A stretch of 51,726 nucleotides of DNA from Lachnospiraceae bacterium (GTDB lineage: Bacteria > Bacillota > Clostridia > Lachnospirales > Lachnospiraceae): NCBI GenBank assembly GCA_022792535.1, contig JAAWBG010000029.1:1-51726 (forward strand), written 5' to 3'. Under the pieces are notes generated by a model. The model was not told the origin of the DNA. It did not search any database and saw only the letters and a list, made by a program, of their open reading frames with translations. The translations under genes and the position numbers were made by a program. Positions 16,249-24,847 of this stretch are shown here, in pieces; position 1 is the first letter of the stretch; each line of letters opens with the position of its first letter.

Positions 16249-17434
16249 ATGTTTCTGCAGTCGTCAGCCGGATCACAAAGGCCTTCTGATACTCTGCTGT
16301 TTTCTTCTGTTCCAACTCCAGGCTTCCCCCATGCATATGGACAATCTTTCGAGCGATACTCAATCCCAGACCGCTGCCGCCTTTACTTCTGCGGGATTCA
16401 TCTCCCAGCACAAAGGGATCAAAAATATATCTGGCTGTCTCTTCTGGAATCTCTGCCCCGTCATCACAGATTCGGATCACAGCCTCATCTTCGTCCCACT
16501 CTCCAGTCACCCACACATGGGTACCTGCCGGATTATGACGGATGGCATTATTCAACAGGTTGGCAATCACCCGCTGAAATTGTGGTTTATCCAATTGCAT
16601 CCACAATTCTTCTTCTGGAATCTCCGGCAAAATCTCCATACCCTTTTCCTCAAAATCCATATAGAGACCGGCAATCACTTCCCGCAGCAGCTCCCAAAGA
16701 TCCTCTCTGGTCTGCTTCAGCTGATATCCTTCACTGTCTAATTTTACATACTCAAATAATAGATGCAAAAGGTCGCTCATCTGCATAGACTTTCTGTATA
16801 TGGTCTCTGAATACTGCTGCTGAAGCTCTCCTGGCAGATCTGATTCTTCCACCAATGCTCTGGAATAACCAGCCACCGCAGTCATAGGCGTTTTCAGATC
16901 ATGGGCCATGTCTGACAGCAAAAGATTCCTTCGTCTGTCATATTCTTCCCGCTGTTTTCGATCCTGTTCCTCTAACTGGCGCACCTGCAGTTCTACCATT
17001 CTCCCGAATGCAAAAGCAGCAATCACATAAGGAAGCAGCAGCGTAAAGATAACAAAGAGAGTAAGAGCCCCTGTTCCCAGCAGATAAAGCTGAGCCTCCC
17101 GGTCTGTCATATGCCTGGTCTGTTCTTCCATATATTCACTCAGTCTGCTGCCTGCCAATTTTTCCGCCGCACTCTGCAGGCCAATCCCTGCCGGGTCTGG
17201 AAGCTGTTTGCAAAGTCCCTGCACAGCCAGATACAGTGTTCCCTGCACTAACAAGCCAATGGTCTGTTCACTCTCCCAGTTTGTCATAAAAAAACGGATG
17301 TGCAGCGCCTGTTCCAGCCATGGATACACTGCTCTGTCATACATTAAGTTCAAAAGACCTTCACTGACAGATACCAGAATTAAGATCAGCAGAAAACGCC
17401 GGATAAATGTCCATTTCCATGTTGTATGTTTCAT
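16247..17434 (-). CDS. Sensor histidine kinase
   Basis: A 395-residue membrane kinase. Membrane segments lie at about 12-32 and 118-143, flanking an extracellular loop of about 85 residues. The HisKA domain has the phosphorylated His178 in SDMAHDLKTPMTAVAGYSR. The HATPase domain has VIANLLNNAIRHNP (N box), ICDDGAEIP (G1) and KGGSGLGLSIARKIVHMHGG (G2). The layout resembles VanS-type kinases. Start ATG at 17434 with GGAGAAGTAAGAG, four bases after the regulator stop. The stimulus is unknown; the upstream DUF975 membrane protein in the same operon may be part of sensing or the response. Confidence 0.9.
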   Translation of the reverse strand: MKHTTWKWTFIRRFLLILILVSVSEGLLNLMYDRAVYPWLEQALHIRFFMTNWESEQTIGLLVQGTLYLAVQGLCKQLPDPAGIGLQSAAEKLAGSRLSEYMEEQTRHMTDREAQLYLLGTGALTLFVIFTLLLPYVIAAFAFGRMVELQVRQLEEQDRKQREEYDRRRNLLLSDMAHDLKTPMTAVAGYSRALVEESDLPGELQQQYSETIYRKSMQMSDLLHLLFEYVKLDSEGYQLKQTREDLWELLREVIAGLYMDFEEKGMEILPEIPEEELWMQLDKPQFQRVIANLLNNAIRHNPAGTHVWVTGEWDEDEAVIRICDDGAEIPEETARYIFDPFVLGDESRRSKGGSGLGLSIARKIVHMHGGSLELEQKKTAEYQKAFVIRLTTAET

Positions 17435-17437
17435 CTC

Positions 17438-18121
17438 TTACTTCTCCATGCGATATCCCAGTCCCCGAATGGTTTTGATATAGAGTCCGTGATCTTCTGA
17501 CAGTTTTGCCCGCAGACGGCTGATACATACCATAATATTATTATCAGCAATGGCATATTCTTCGCCCCATACATTTTCATAGACCTGCTGCTTGGTGTAC
17601 ACCTTTCCCGGATTTTCCATAAAAAGCCGCAGCATTTTATACTCTACAGAAGTCAGATCAATTGCTTTCTCTCCCCGATATACCAGGCAGGATTCTGTAT
17701 CCAGCCGCAGATCTTTCACTTTCAACTCTTTTATCCCCTGGCTCTTTGCCCCCAGAGAATAAAATCTGCGGATATTAGAATTGATCCTTGCCATTGCCTC
17801 CATAGGATTAAATGGTTTTGTCAGATAATCATCTGCGCCTAAGTCCAGACCCAGGATCTTATCTGTATCCTGGTCTTTTGCTGAAAGAATCATCACTGGT
17901 ATATTGCTGTGTTCCCGGATTTTTTTCAAAACCCGATAGCCATCTAACTCTGGCATCATAATATCCAAAAGAGCCATATCAATCTCTTCTTTTTCCAGAA
18001 GGGCGACCGCCTCCCGTCCGTCCGCAGCCTCTTTGACCTGATATCCGTCTTTTTCCAAATACAGGCGCAGTAACTCCCGGATCTCCTGTTCATCATCTGC
18101 AACCAGAATCGTATACGCCAT
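17438..18121 (-). CDS. OmpR-family response regulator
   Basis: A 227-residue regulator. The receiver domain has acidic residues in ILVADDEQE, the phosphorylated Asp53 in LLDIMMPELDG, and Lys in YLTKPFNP. The C-terminal winged helix includes DLTSVEYKMLRLFMENPGKV and NNIMVCISRLRAKLSED with the closing IKTIRGLGYRM. The ATG at 18121 is preferred over the GTG just before it because of AAAGGAGATTGTG. It overlaps the end of the DUF975 gene by about 29 bases, so all three genes are cotranscribed. Direct repeats upstream of the operon (19039-19056) are a likely binding site. Confidence 0.9.
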   Translation of the reverse strand: MAYTILVADDEQEIRELLRLYLEKDGYQVKEAADGREAVALLEKEEIDMALLDIMMPELDGYRVLKKIREHSNIPVMILSAKDQDTDKILGLDLGADDYLTKPFNPMEAMARINSNIRRFYSLGAKSQGIKELKVKDLRLDTESCLVYRGEKAIDLTSVEYKMLRLFMENPGKVYTKQQVYENVWGEEYAIADNNIMVCISRLRAKLSEDHGLYIKTIRGLGYRMEK

Positions 18122-18959
18122 CACAATCTCCTTTCTCCTGTATCTGCTGATCTCTCAAAACCTGATAGAGGGCCGCGTCTGTCTGGTTCATATAAGGATT
18201 CAAATAGAAGATCCCTAATATTCCCAAAGTCAGACCATTTAAAATGTGCCATCCCAAAAAGGAAAGAGCCAGCACAAAAGCCTTCCATTTATTTCCATAC
18301 ATCATAGATTTACTTAAGGCAAAAACTTCTTCTTGGCTCATCTCTGGATGTTCTCCCAAAATATAAGGAATCATTTTGTATTCATAGCTCTTGATAATAC
18401 CTGGTATCACCAGAAGCAGAGACCACAAAAAAATATAGAGATGCCGGAAAAATTCTATTTTCACACAATTTTTATATCCATGGTCAAAATTATAACATAT
18501 TTCTTTGAGCTGTGCCTTTTCCTTCAGATTCCGCATATAAAACCGAGAAATACCTACCCCAAGGGGATGAAAGATAAAAATCTGAACAGGCAGCGCCACC
18601 ACAAAAACAACTAGAACCACTACAATCAAAATAAGAAAGAGGGCTAAAAAAATCCATAAGACTTCATCTTCTGCCGGACCGCTAAAATAAGGATCTATCT
18701 CTTCCTCCGGATCATATCTGTAATCCCCCTCATAAGGATCTGCCTTCTCCTTATCATCACTGTCAGAAACATTACCATCATAAACTTCCTCAGAGTAACT
18801 ATCACTATCCTGAAGCCCGCTGAGAGCGCCTGCTATTGAGCCTGCAGATGATCCCCCGCTGCAGAGCACTGCAAAAACCAGGGCGGCCAGTACCGTTTTC
18901 CAATAATTAATTCTGACCCGCTGCTTTGCCTGCTCCTTTAATTCTTTTCTCGTCCACAT
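18093..18959 (-). CDS. DUF975 family membrane protein, first gene of the two-component operon
   Basis: A 288-residue integral membrane protein. It starts MWTRKELKEQAKQRVRINYW, the hallmark of DUF975. Its first hydrophobic segment (TVLAALVFAVLCSGGSSAG) is followed by an acidic, Ser-rich loop (about 45-95). Further membrane segments lie at about 100-135, 180-200 and 230-250, including VLWIFLALFLILIVVVLVVF. Function unknown; DUF975 genes are often near stress-response regulators. Its coupling to the response regulator (overlap) suggests a role in envelope stress or in modulating the kinase. The start ATG at 18959 follows a GGGGTAAC-type site. Confidence 0.8.
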   Translation of the reverse strand: MWTRKELKEQAKQRVRINYWKTVLAALVFAVLCSGGSSAGSIAGALSGLQDSDSYSEEVYDGNVSDSDDKEKADPYEGDYRYDPEEEIDPYFSGPAEDEVLWIFLALFLILIVVVLVVFVVALPVQIFIFHPLGVGISRFYMRNLKEKAQLKEICYNFDHGYKNCVKIEFFRHLYIFLWSLLLVIPGIIKSYEYKMIPYILGEHPEMSQEEVFALSKSMMYGNKWKAFVLALSFLGWHILNGLTLGILGIFYLNPYMNQTDAALYQVLRDQQIQEKGDCDGVYDSGCR

Positions 18960-19000
18960 AAATGTTACCCCTTTCTGTATCTTTTATCATCTTTGCACTT

Positions 19001-19056
19001 ATCATACACATGGATTCTTAACAGAAAAATTCCTTATTCTTACAATAACCTTACAA
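19001..19056 (-). promoter_or_regulatory. Likely response-regulator direct-repeat box and -10 of the DUF975/two-component operon
   Basis: On the minus strand TTGTAAG occurs twice with an 11-base period (19039-19056), about 33 bases upstream of a TATGAT box (19001-19006). There is no good -35. One-turn direct repeats in place of a -35 are typical of OmpR-family activation, so this is probably an autoregulatory site. Confidence 0.5.
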
Positions 19057-19172
19057 TCCCGCTTGTTATTTTATCTTTCAGATGATAGAATTTAAAAAAG
19101 CATTGCATCTGCAGATGAGAGAAAATTTCTTTTATCTACATTAAATTTTAACCTACAGTTAGGAGTTTTGTA

Positions 19173-20432
19173 ATGAAAAAAGCAATTGATCATTTTATCA
19201 GACACTTTCGAAAACGTTTCTTGATCTTTTTAAAATGGTTTGCATTTTCCATTGTATCCGGCGTTCTAATTGGAATTGCCGGCGTATTATTTCACTACTG
19301 TATCGTCTATGCCACAAAAGCCAGAACAGATTATCCCTGGCTGATTTTCCTGCTGCCAGTATCCGGGCTTTTTATCGTGAAAGCCTATCATCTATTGCAT
19401 GATGAAAAAGACACCGGCACTAACCTGGTATTGGCGGCTATTCACTCTGGAGAACACATTCCCATAAAAATGGCTCCGCTGATCTTTCTTTCCACAGTTA
19501 TGACACATCTGTTCGGCGGTTCTGCCGGAAGAGAAGGAGCCGCCTTGCAGCTTGGAGGCAGCATCGGAAACTCTCTGGGCAGATTTTTGCGATTTGATGA
19601 GAAAGACCAGCATATTATGATTATGTGCGGCATGAGCGCTGCATTTTCCGTACTCTTCGGTACGCCATTGGCTGCGGCAATCTTTTCCATGGAAGTGGTC
19701 AGCGTGGGAATTATGCACTATGCCGCTTTAGTTCCCTGCGCTGTCTCTGCTCTGGCAGCCCAGGAAATTGCTAAATACTTTCATGTGGCTCCAGAACAAT
19801 TTTTCCTTGGACAGATACCGGAATTCTCCGCTTCCTCCGGCCTGATCATCGCAGTCCTGGCCATTTTGTGCGCATTGGTCAGTACTTTATTCTGCGTGGT
19901 GCTTCATGCCAGCGAAAATCTTTTCAAAAAGTATTTTCCCAATCCGTATTTTCGAATTTTTACCGGCGGTACCATAATTCTTATGCTGACCCTTCTGGTA
20001 GGCAGCCAGGATTACAATGGCGCAGGCATGCCTGTCATTGCAAAATGTTTTGAAAATGAATACACGCCTTATGCCTTTTTGTTGAAAATGCTTTTTACCG
20101 CCGTCACCTTAGGATCTGGCTATAAAGGCGGGGAGATTGTTCCCTCCTTTTTCATCGGCGCATCCTTTGGCTGTCTCTTTGGCAATCTGACTGGGTTTGC
20201 ACCGCAGTTATGCACCGCTGCGGCTATGGGAGCTGTATTCTGCGGCGTGACAAACTGCCCCATTACCTCTTTGCTGATCTGCTTTGAGCTCTTTGGTTTT
20301 GAAGGCATGCCATACTTTCTCTTGTCTGTGGCCCTCGGCTATATGCTGTCTGGCTACTACGGATTGTATCACAGCCAGAAGATCATCTACTCTAAATATA
20401 AGACAGAATTTATCAACCGTAAGACCCGCTAA
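19173..20432 (+). CDS. CLC-family chloride channel/antiporter, possibly fluoride type
   Basis: A 419-residue membrane protein with about ten or more hydrophobic segments. It has the CLC glutamate-gate motif in GGSAGREGAALQLGGSIG (about residues 113-130) and AAFSVLFGTPLAAAIFSMEVV after it. The central-anion motif GSGIP is not present where expected; the region reads KDTGTNLVLAAI. Proteins with this pattern include the fluoride-exporting CLC-F group. No fluoride riboswitch is visible upstream, so chloride and fluoride both remain possible. Start ATG at 19173 behind TTAGGAG. Its stop overlaps the stop of the convergent asparaginase gene by four bases. Confidence 0.8.
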   Translation: MKKAIDHFIRHFRKRFLIFLKWFAFSIVSGVLIGIAGVLFHYCIVYATKARTDYPWLIFLLPVSGLFIVKAYHLLHDEKDTGTNLVLAAIHSGEHIPIKMAPLIFLSTVMTHLFGGSAGREGAALQLGGSIGNSLGRFLRFDEKDQHIMIMCGMSAAFSVLFGTPLAAAIFSMEVVSVGIMHYAALVPCAVSALAAQEIAKYFHVAPEQFFLGQIPEFSASSGLIIAVLAILCALVSTLFCVVLHASENLFKKYFPNPYFRIFTGGTIILMLTLLVGSQDYNGAGMPVIAKCFENEYTPYAFLLKMLFTAVTLGSGYKGGEIVPSFFIGASFGCLFGNLTGFAPQLCTAAAMGAVFCGVTNCPITSLLICFELFGFEGMPYFLLSVALGYMLSGYYGLYHSQKIIYSKYKTEFINRKTR

Positions 20433-21442
20433 TTTTGATTCGGTACTTCAAAAATTATATCATAATTTATTTTTTTATAAAACACTTGCTCTGAGCCGGA
20501 TTTTTCTCGAACTCCATTCCCCATCATCCACATGGTTTTGGCAATTACCGCCTCCAGTGTCATATCATAAGATTCCAGTAATCTGCATTCCTTCTTGATC
20601 TTATTTCCCACTTCGTAAACTGTCATATCACTGCCCTCATGGGCCACCTGAGTTGCCAGGATAATCATTTTCTCTGGATAGGCTTCATACAGTTCATAAA
20701 AAACTTCTGAAATAGAAGCTGGAATTCCGCCCACTCCAAAACTTTCTACAATGATAGCGTCATACTGTTCAAAAAGAAATTTCAATCCTTTGGGCGAGAT
20801 TCCCGGAATCAATTTCAGCAAAAAAATATTATCGTTCATCTCCTCATAAAAAGTAACTGGTTCCTGGTAAGGTTCCCCTGGAATATAGCGCATAATCCGG
20901 TTGTCCTGTATCATAGCCAGGAATGGAAAATCTATGCTGTCAAAGGCATTGTAACTTTTAGAACGAATTTTCTTTGCCCTGGTGCCTGCAATTACTTTCC
21001 CGCCAAATACGATCTGCACTCCCTGAGACTTCTCGTCCGAAGCATAGACAAAGCTGTCCAAGAGATTGGTTTTGGCGTCCGTGATCTCCAGATCAATGGA
21101 CTTCTGCGCTCCGGTAATCACAATTGGTTTGCTGGAATTCTGTATCATATAAGACAGCGCCGCTCCCGTATAAGCCATGGTATCTGTTCCATGAGCAATC
21201 ACAAATCCATCATATTTATCATAATTTTCACGTATGGTCTGCACCATCAGTTTCCAGTGACAGGGCTCCATATTGGTACTGTCAATATTGCAGATCTGCA
21301 CTGCGGCAGGCCGGCAGATCTGAGACACATCTGGAATATACGACAAAATCTCATCTGCACCAATCAACGGCGCAAGACCGTGATCTGAATTTTTTGAGGC
21401 AATGGTACCTCCTGTAGCAATCAATAAAATCTTTTTTTTCAT
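20429..21442 (-). CDS. ansA: L-asparaginase, type I
   Basis: A 337-residue cytosolic asparaginase. It hydrolyses asparagine to aspartate and ammonia. The first catalytic Thr is in LLIATGGTIASKNSD, the second catalytic triad region is VIAHGTDTMAYTGAALSYM, and ITGAQKSID binds substrate. The C-terminal domain (YDAIIVESFGVGGIP) matches type I enzymes. No signal peptide, so cytoplasmic. Start ATG at 21442; the ribosome binding site AAAGGA is about 14 bases before it, slightly far. Single gene; its tail overlaps the CLC gene. Confidence 0.9.
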   Translation of the reverse strand: MKKKILLIATGGTIASKNSDHGLAPLIGADEILSYIPDVSQICRPAAVQICNIDSTNMEPCHWKLMVQTIRENYDKYDGFVIAHGTDTMAYTGAALSYMIQNSSKPIVITGAQKSIDLEITDAKTNLLDSFVYASDEKSQGVQIVFGGKVIAGTRAKKIRSKSYNAFDSIDFPFLAMIQDNRIMRYIPGEPYQEPVTFYEEMNDNIFLLKLIPGISPKGLKFLFEQYDAIIVESFGVGGIPASISEVFYELYEAYPEKMIILATQVAHEGSDMTVYEVGNKIKKECRLLESYDMTLEAVIAKTMWMMGNGVREKSGSEQVFYKKINYDIIFEVPNQN

Positions 21443-21578
21443 AATCTGTAATCAATCCTTTCTGCCCTGTTAAAGTATACATATATTTCGTTTTAAAGAT
21501 ACAGATATAGTAAAATTCATTCCATATATCCATATCCCATTGTATTTTTATAATACGTGGAGAGATAAATGCCAAAAG

Positions 21579-21694
21579 CACCTGTCACATTCTTGTGACA
21601 GGTGTTGATTGCTCACAGATTGCACTTGGAAAACACGTTTTCCAGATGCAATCTTGTGCAATCTGACTCTGCTGCTATCGCAGCAGGTCTTTTT
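21579..21694 (+). promoter_or_regulatory. Structured leader with terminator upstream of the antiporter gene
   Basis: The 447 bases between the divergent asparaginase and antiporter genes hold no gene but strong folds. A perfect 11-bp CACCTGTCACA/TGTGACAGGTG hairpin is at 21579-21604. AGATTGCA (21617-21624) can pair with TGCAATCT (21647-21654), or AGATTGCAC with GTGCAATCT (21656-21664). A terminator-like CTGCTGC/GCAGCAG stem (21665-21689) is followed by TTTTT. A TATAAT at 21549 could start the leader. The remainder to 21889 is AT-rich. Confidence 0.4.
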
Positions 21695-21889
21695 AGCATC
21701 TCAAAAATAAAACTTCTGTATATGCAAAATCCACCTTTTATCATCCACATTCATAATAGTAAATTATTCATGAAAAAACAATCTTTTCCTGCTAAATCCT
21801 CGTTGATTTTTTCGCTTGTTTTTTTTTATTAATAGAGTTATAATTCCTTAGAATTATGTAAGATCGTTCAGTACTACGGAGGTGTTGTT

Positions 21890-23089
21890 ATGAATTATGA
21901 TTATCTATTATATTTAGCGATCATTCTAATCAGTACAAAATTGTTAGGACTAGTAACACGAAAAGCTCACATGCCCCAGGTAGTAGGCGCGCTGCTGGCC
22001 GGATTGCTTCTGGGCCCTGCATGTTTAGATCTGATCCATGGAAGTACATTCTTAAATCAGATATCAGAGATCGGCGTCATCGTCTTGATGTTCATGGCTG
22101 GGCTAGAAACAGATACGGAAGAGTTAAAACGTTCTGGTCTTGCATCTTTTATCATTGCACTGTTCGGTGTTCTGGTTCCCTTAGCCGGCGGTTTTGGCGT
22201 CGCCTATTTCTGTCATGTGGCTTCTCCCGATTTATCTGCCAGCGAGTTACTGCAGAATATTTTTATCGGTATTATTTTAACTGCAACTTCTGTAAGTATT
22301 ACAGTGGAAACTTTAAAAGAAATGGGAAAGGTATCCACCAAAGCAGGAACTGCTATCTTAGGCGCCGCCATTATAGATGATATATTAGGAATTATTGCCT
22401 TGACTGTAATCACCAGTATGGCAGATCCCAGCACTAATATTCTGCTGGTGTTACTAAAAATTGCAGGCTTCTTTATCTTTGCAATTGTCTTTGGCATTGC
22501 CTTCGGATTTATGATACAGAAGTGGATTTCCCTAGACCCCAAACCCAACAGGCGTCACGTCATTATGACTTTTGCCTTCTGTCTGATCATGTCCTTCTGT
22601 GCAGAACACTTCTTCGGCGTTGCCGATATCACAGGTGCTTACGTGGCAGGACTTGTGTTAAGCCACAGCAGCAAACGAGAAGTTATCTACCACGAATTTG
22701 ACACAGTATCTTATCTCTTGGTAGCTCCTGTATTTTTTGCAAGCATCGGCTTGAAAGTAGAATTGAGTTCTATGTCTTCAAATCTGTTGATCTTTACAGG
22801 ACTGCTTCTGGTGGTTGCCATCCTCACCAAGATTCTTGGCTGCGGATTTGGCGCAAAAGCAATGAAGTATAGCACCAAAGAATCTTTCCAGATTGGTATC
22901 GGTATGATCTCTCGTGGTGAAGTTGCCTTGATTGTAGCCAACAAAGGAGAATCTTTAGGATTGGTTTCTGATTCTCTGTACGCACCTATTGTAGTTACCG
23001 TTGTTATCACTACGATTATCACGCCAATTCTTTTAAAAGCTGCTTTTAAGGATAAAAAGAACGAAAATCCCACAACAGCCGCTACATAA
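21890..23089 (+). CDS. Cation:proton antiporter, CPA2 (KefB/NapA-like) family
   Basis: A 399-residue protein with about 11-12 membrane segments. AGLLLGPACL and VLMFMAGLETDTEELK are typical of the Na+/H+ exchanger fold. ILGAAIIDDILGII has the ion-binding Asp pair, GADITGAYVAGLVLS-type sequence (here VADITGAYVAGLVLS) forms a core helix, and GMISRGEVALIVANKG is the closing motif. There is no C-terminal TrkA-N/NAD-binding domain, so it is the short form. It exchanges Na+ or K+ for protons. Start ATG at 21890 with GGAGGTGTTGTT. A strong terminator follows at 23097. Confidence 0.88.
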   Translation: MNYDYLLYLAIILISTKLLGLVTRKAHMPQVVGALLAGLLLGPACLDLIHGSTFLNQISEIGVIVLMFMAGLETDTEELKRSGLASFIIALFGVLVPLAGGFGVAYFCHVASPDLSASELLQNIFIGIILTATSVSITVETLKEMGKVSTKAGTAILGAAIIDDILGIIALTVITSMADPSTNILLVLLKIAGFFIFAIVFGIAFGFMIQKWISLDPKPNRRHVIMTFAFCLIMSFCAEHFFGVADITGAYVAGLVLSHSSKREVIYHEFDTVSYLLVAPVFFASIGLKVELSSMSSNLLIFTGLLLVVAILTKILGCGFGAKAMKYSTKESFQIGIGMISRGEVALIVANKGESLGLVSDSLYAPIVVTVVITTIITPILLKAAFKDKKNENPTTAAT

Positions 23090-23096
23090 AGAAAAG

Positions 23097-23137
23097 TCCG
23101 GCAGAATTCTGTGTTTCAAAATTCTGCCGGATTTTTT
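23097..23137 (+). terminator. Terminator after the antiporter gene
   Basis: TCCGGCAGAATT and AATTCTGCCGGA form a perfect 12-bp stem followed by TTTTTT. It also overlaps the end of the convergent sigma-like gene (stop at 23136). Confidence 0.9.
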
Positions 23138-23765
23138 ATAATGTCTGGCTTATCATAGGTTTCAATCTTTGAAAGGAATCTCTGATATAATTTCGCAAGG
23201 AAAATCTGTACTTTTTCTTTTTTAACATACTTGAAAGCTGGCCCAAAAGATATTCTTTCTCCTCTGGCGTAATCCGTTCCCTTTCATACTCAAAGATATC
23301 TGTATCAATTCGATTCAGAAGATCATACATATCACGATACAAGGTTTTCTTTTCTTTTTTTCCTGTTTTTTCCTCAATATCGCCTGCATAAAAACGATAA
23401 AACAATGTCTGCTCCTCTTCTTCTAAATAACTTACCATCATTTCCTTTTCTTCCGCAATCTCCTTTTCAATCAGCCATGGAATGGTGGCTTCTCTCTGAT
23501 GGGACCTTAGAAATTCCAGGCAGCGGTACCGAGCCACTGAGCCAATCCAATTTTCAAATTCATTAGTATCCTCAAAACTATCTATATGGTCCCAGATTGC
23601 AGTGATGGTATCCAAAAAACATTCTTGCTGCAGGTGGGGCAATGTAAATAAATGCTTTCTGATAATAGAGATCAAGCGTTCTCCATGTTCCATAATCAAA
23701 AACTCCACTGCCTTTTCATTATGAAGCTGCAACTGTATCACCAGATTTCTTTTTCCGATCTTCAT
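23136..23765 (-). CDS. Divergent sigma-70-like protein (ECF type) with an atypical C-terminus
   Basis: A 209-residue protein. EFENWIGSVARYRCLEFLRSHQ (about 72-92) resembles ECF sigma region 2 (-10 recognition and core binding). VSYLEEEEQTLFYRFYAGD is where region 4 should begin, but the helix-turn-helix is not recognisable; a Lys-rich linker and an unrelated helical tail follow (ERITPEEKEYLLGQLSSMLK). It could be a diverged ECF factor or a sigma-related anti-anti partner. No anti-sigma gene follows. Start ATG at 23765 behind AGGTGG. The downstream neighbours are unrelated. Confidence 0.5.
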   Translation of the reverse strand: MKIGKRNLVIQLQLHNEKAVEFLIMEHGERLISIIRKHLFTLPHLQQECFLDTITAIWDHIDSFEDTNEFENWIGSVARYRCLEFLRSHQREATIPWLIEKEIAEEKEMMVSYLEEEEQTLFYRFYAGDIEEKTGKKEKKTLYRDMYDLLNRIDTDIFEYERERITPEEKEYLLGQLSSMLKKKKYRFSLRNYIRDSFQRLKPMISQTL

Positions 23766-23902
23766 AAAACCACCTGTCTTTCCTCTCTGTCTCTTCGGGA
23801 AATCCCTTTCTTTGTATTAAGTTTATCATAGGCCTTTTTATTATTTCTTCCTGTAATTCTTAATTTTTTCTTAGGATTGAGAAGATGAAGTTTCATTATT
23901 TT

Positions 23903-24847
23903 CTAATGCCAAAATTCCGGATATCCAAAATTTCTTTCCTTATCCTGAAACTTTCTTTTCCCATATTCCATCAGAGATTCCGGCCCTTCCAGTACATCTC
24001 TGCCAATATAAATTACATTGTCTTCTCGTACCTTCGTGCTCCATTTCACCAGAGAAATTCCGCCTCGTTCCAATTCCAAAGCCGTGATACAGCGGGGATG
24101 TACACAGCTTCCATCGTTAAAATAATACCCTTCTCCCGGTTTCGAGAAAAAGGGTCGGTGTGTATGGCCGGCTACCAGCAGGGTTTCATTTTTATTTGCC
24201 CAGTCAGCCAGCTTTCGTTCTGTTTTCTCTTTTTTTCGATAATTCTTTGCCGCGCTGGTGGGATCGTTGCAGCCTGCCAGCTCCAAAGGCCTCCAGAGAT
24301 ACCGCACCAGAAATCGAGTGAGTTTCCAGAGGGTGTCGTTTAACAAATCTCCCTGATGCCCGTGTACTAAAAACAGTTCCATTCCGCTGCAGGAATCCTG
24401 AAGCCGTATTGCCTCATGGACTTTCATGTCTGAAAAGAGGCTGACTTCATCTTCTACAGAGGCGCAGTAATAAGACTCGCATTTTGACTTAAAGTATTTT
24501 TCCTTCTCTTTCTTCCTATCATGATTGCCATACAGCATATGAAAACGATGATTGCAGTAAAACTCCCGCATCATCCAAAATTGATTGCTGTGGATTCGCA
24601 CAATCTCCTTCAAATCTCGATTTTCCCAGAGTTCGTCCCCGTCTCCCAATTCAATATAGATAAAATTTCTCCGGTTATAATACTGCAGCGCCGCGAAAAA
24701 AAGGTTTTGATTGGCCTGAAAATTATCTCCCCAATTTCCAATCCCCCGATGACAGTCGCTCATAAGAACAACACGGCTGCCTGGATGAATCGGAATGCAC
24801 AAGGCTTTCTGATACGCCTGATCTAGTTTCCGCTCTGTGAGATTCAT
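23903..24847 (-). CDS. Calcineurin-like metallophosphoesterase
   Basis: A 314-residue phosphoesterase. The two-metal motifs are all visible: VLMSDCHRGIG (D-x-H), IELGDGDELWE (GD), LYGNHDRKK (GNHD), LVHGHQGDL (GH) and LLVAGHTHRPFF (GHTH). Substrate is unknown; the layout is similar to LpxH-like or cyclic-nucleotide enzymes but no family can be chosen. The start is taken as ATG at 24847, which overlaps the DUF4474-type stop as ATGA and has GGGGAAAGAAAT before it; the longer frame lies inside that gene. Translational coupling suggests the two act together. Confidence 0.85.
   Translation of the reverse strand: MNLTERKLDQAYQKALCIPIHPGSRVVLMSDCHRGIGNWGDNFQANQNLFFAALQYYNRRNFIYIELGDGDELWENRDLKEIVRIHSNQFWMMREFYCNHRFHMLYGNHDRKKEKEKYFKSKCESYYCASVEDEVSLFSDMKVHEAIRLQDSCSGMELFLVHGHQGDLLNDTLWKLTRFLVRYLWRPLELAGCNDPTSAAKNYRKKEKTERKLADWANKNETLLVAGHTHRPFFSKPGEGYYFNDGSCVHPRCITALELERGGISLVKWSTKVREDNVIYIGRDVLEGPESLMEYGKRKFQDKERNFGYPEFWH

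Noticed and set aside
16234..16788. Plus-strand frame antisense to the histidine kinase
   Set aside because: It overlaps a clear kinase and has no ribosome binding site or family pattern.
19057..19172. Fluoride riboswitch upstream of the CLC gene
   Set aside because: The conserved crcB motif blocks are not visible; only AT-rich sequence and a plain ribosome binding site.
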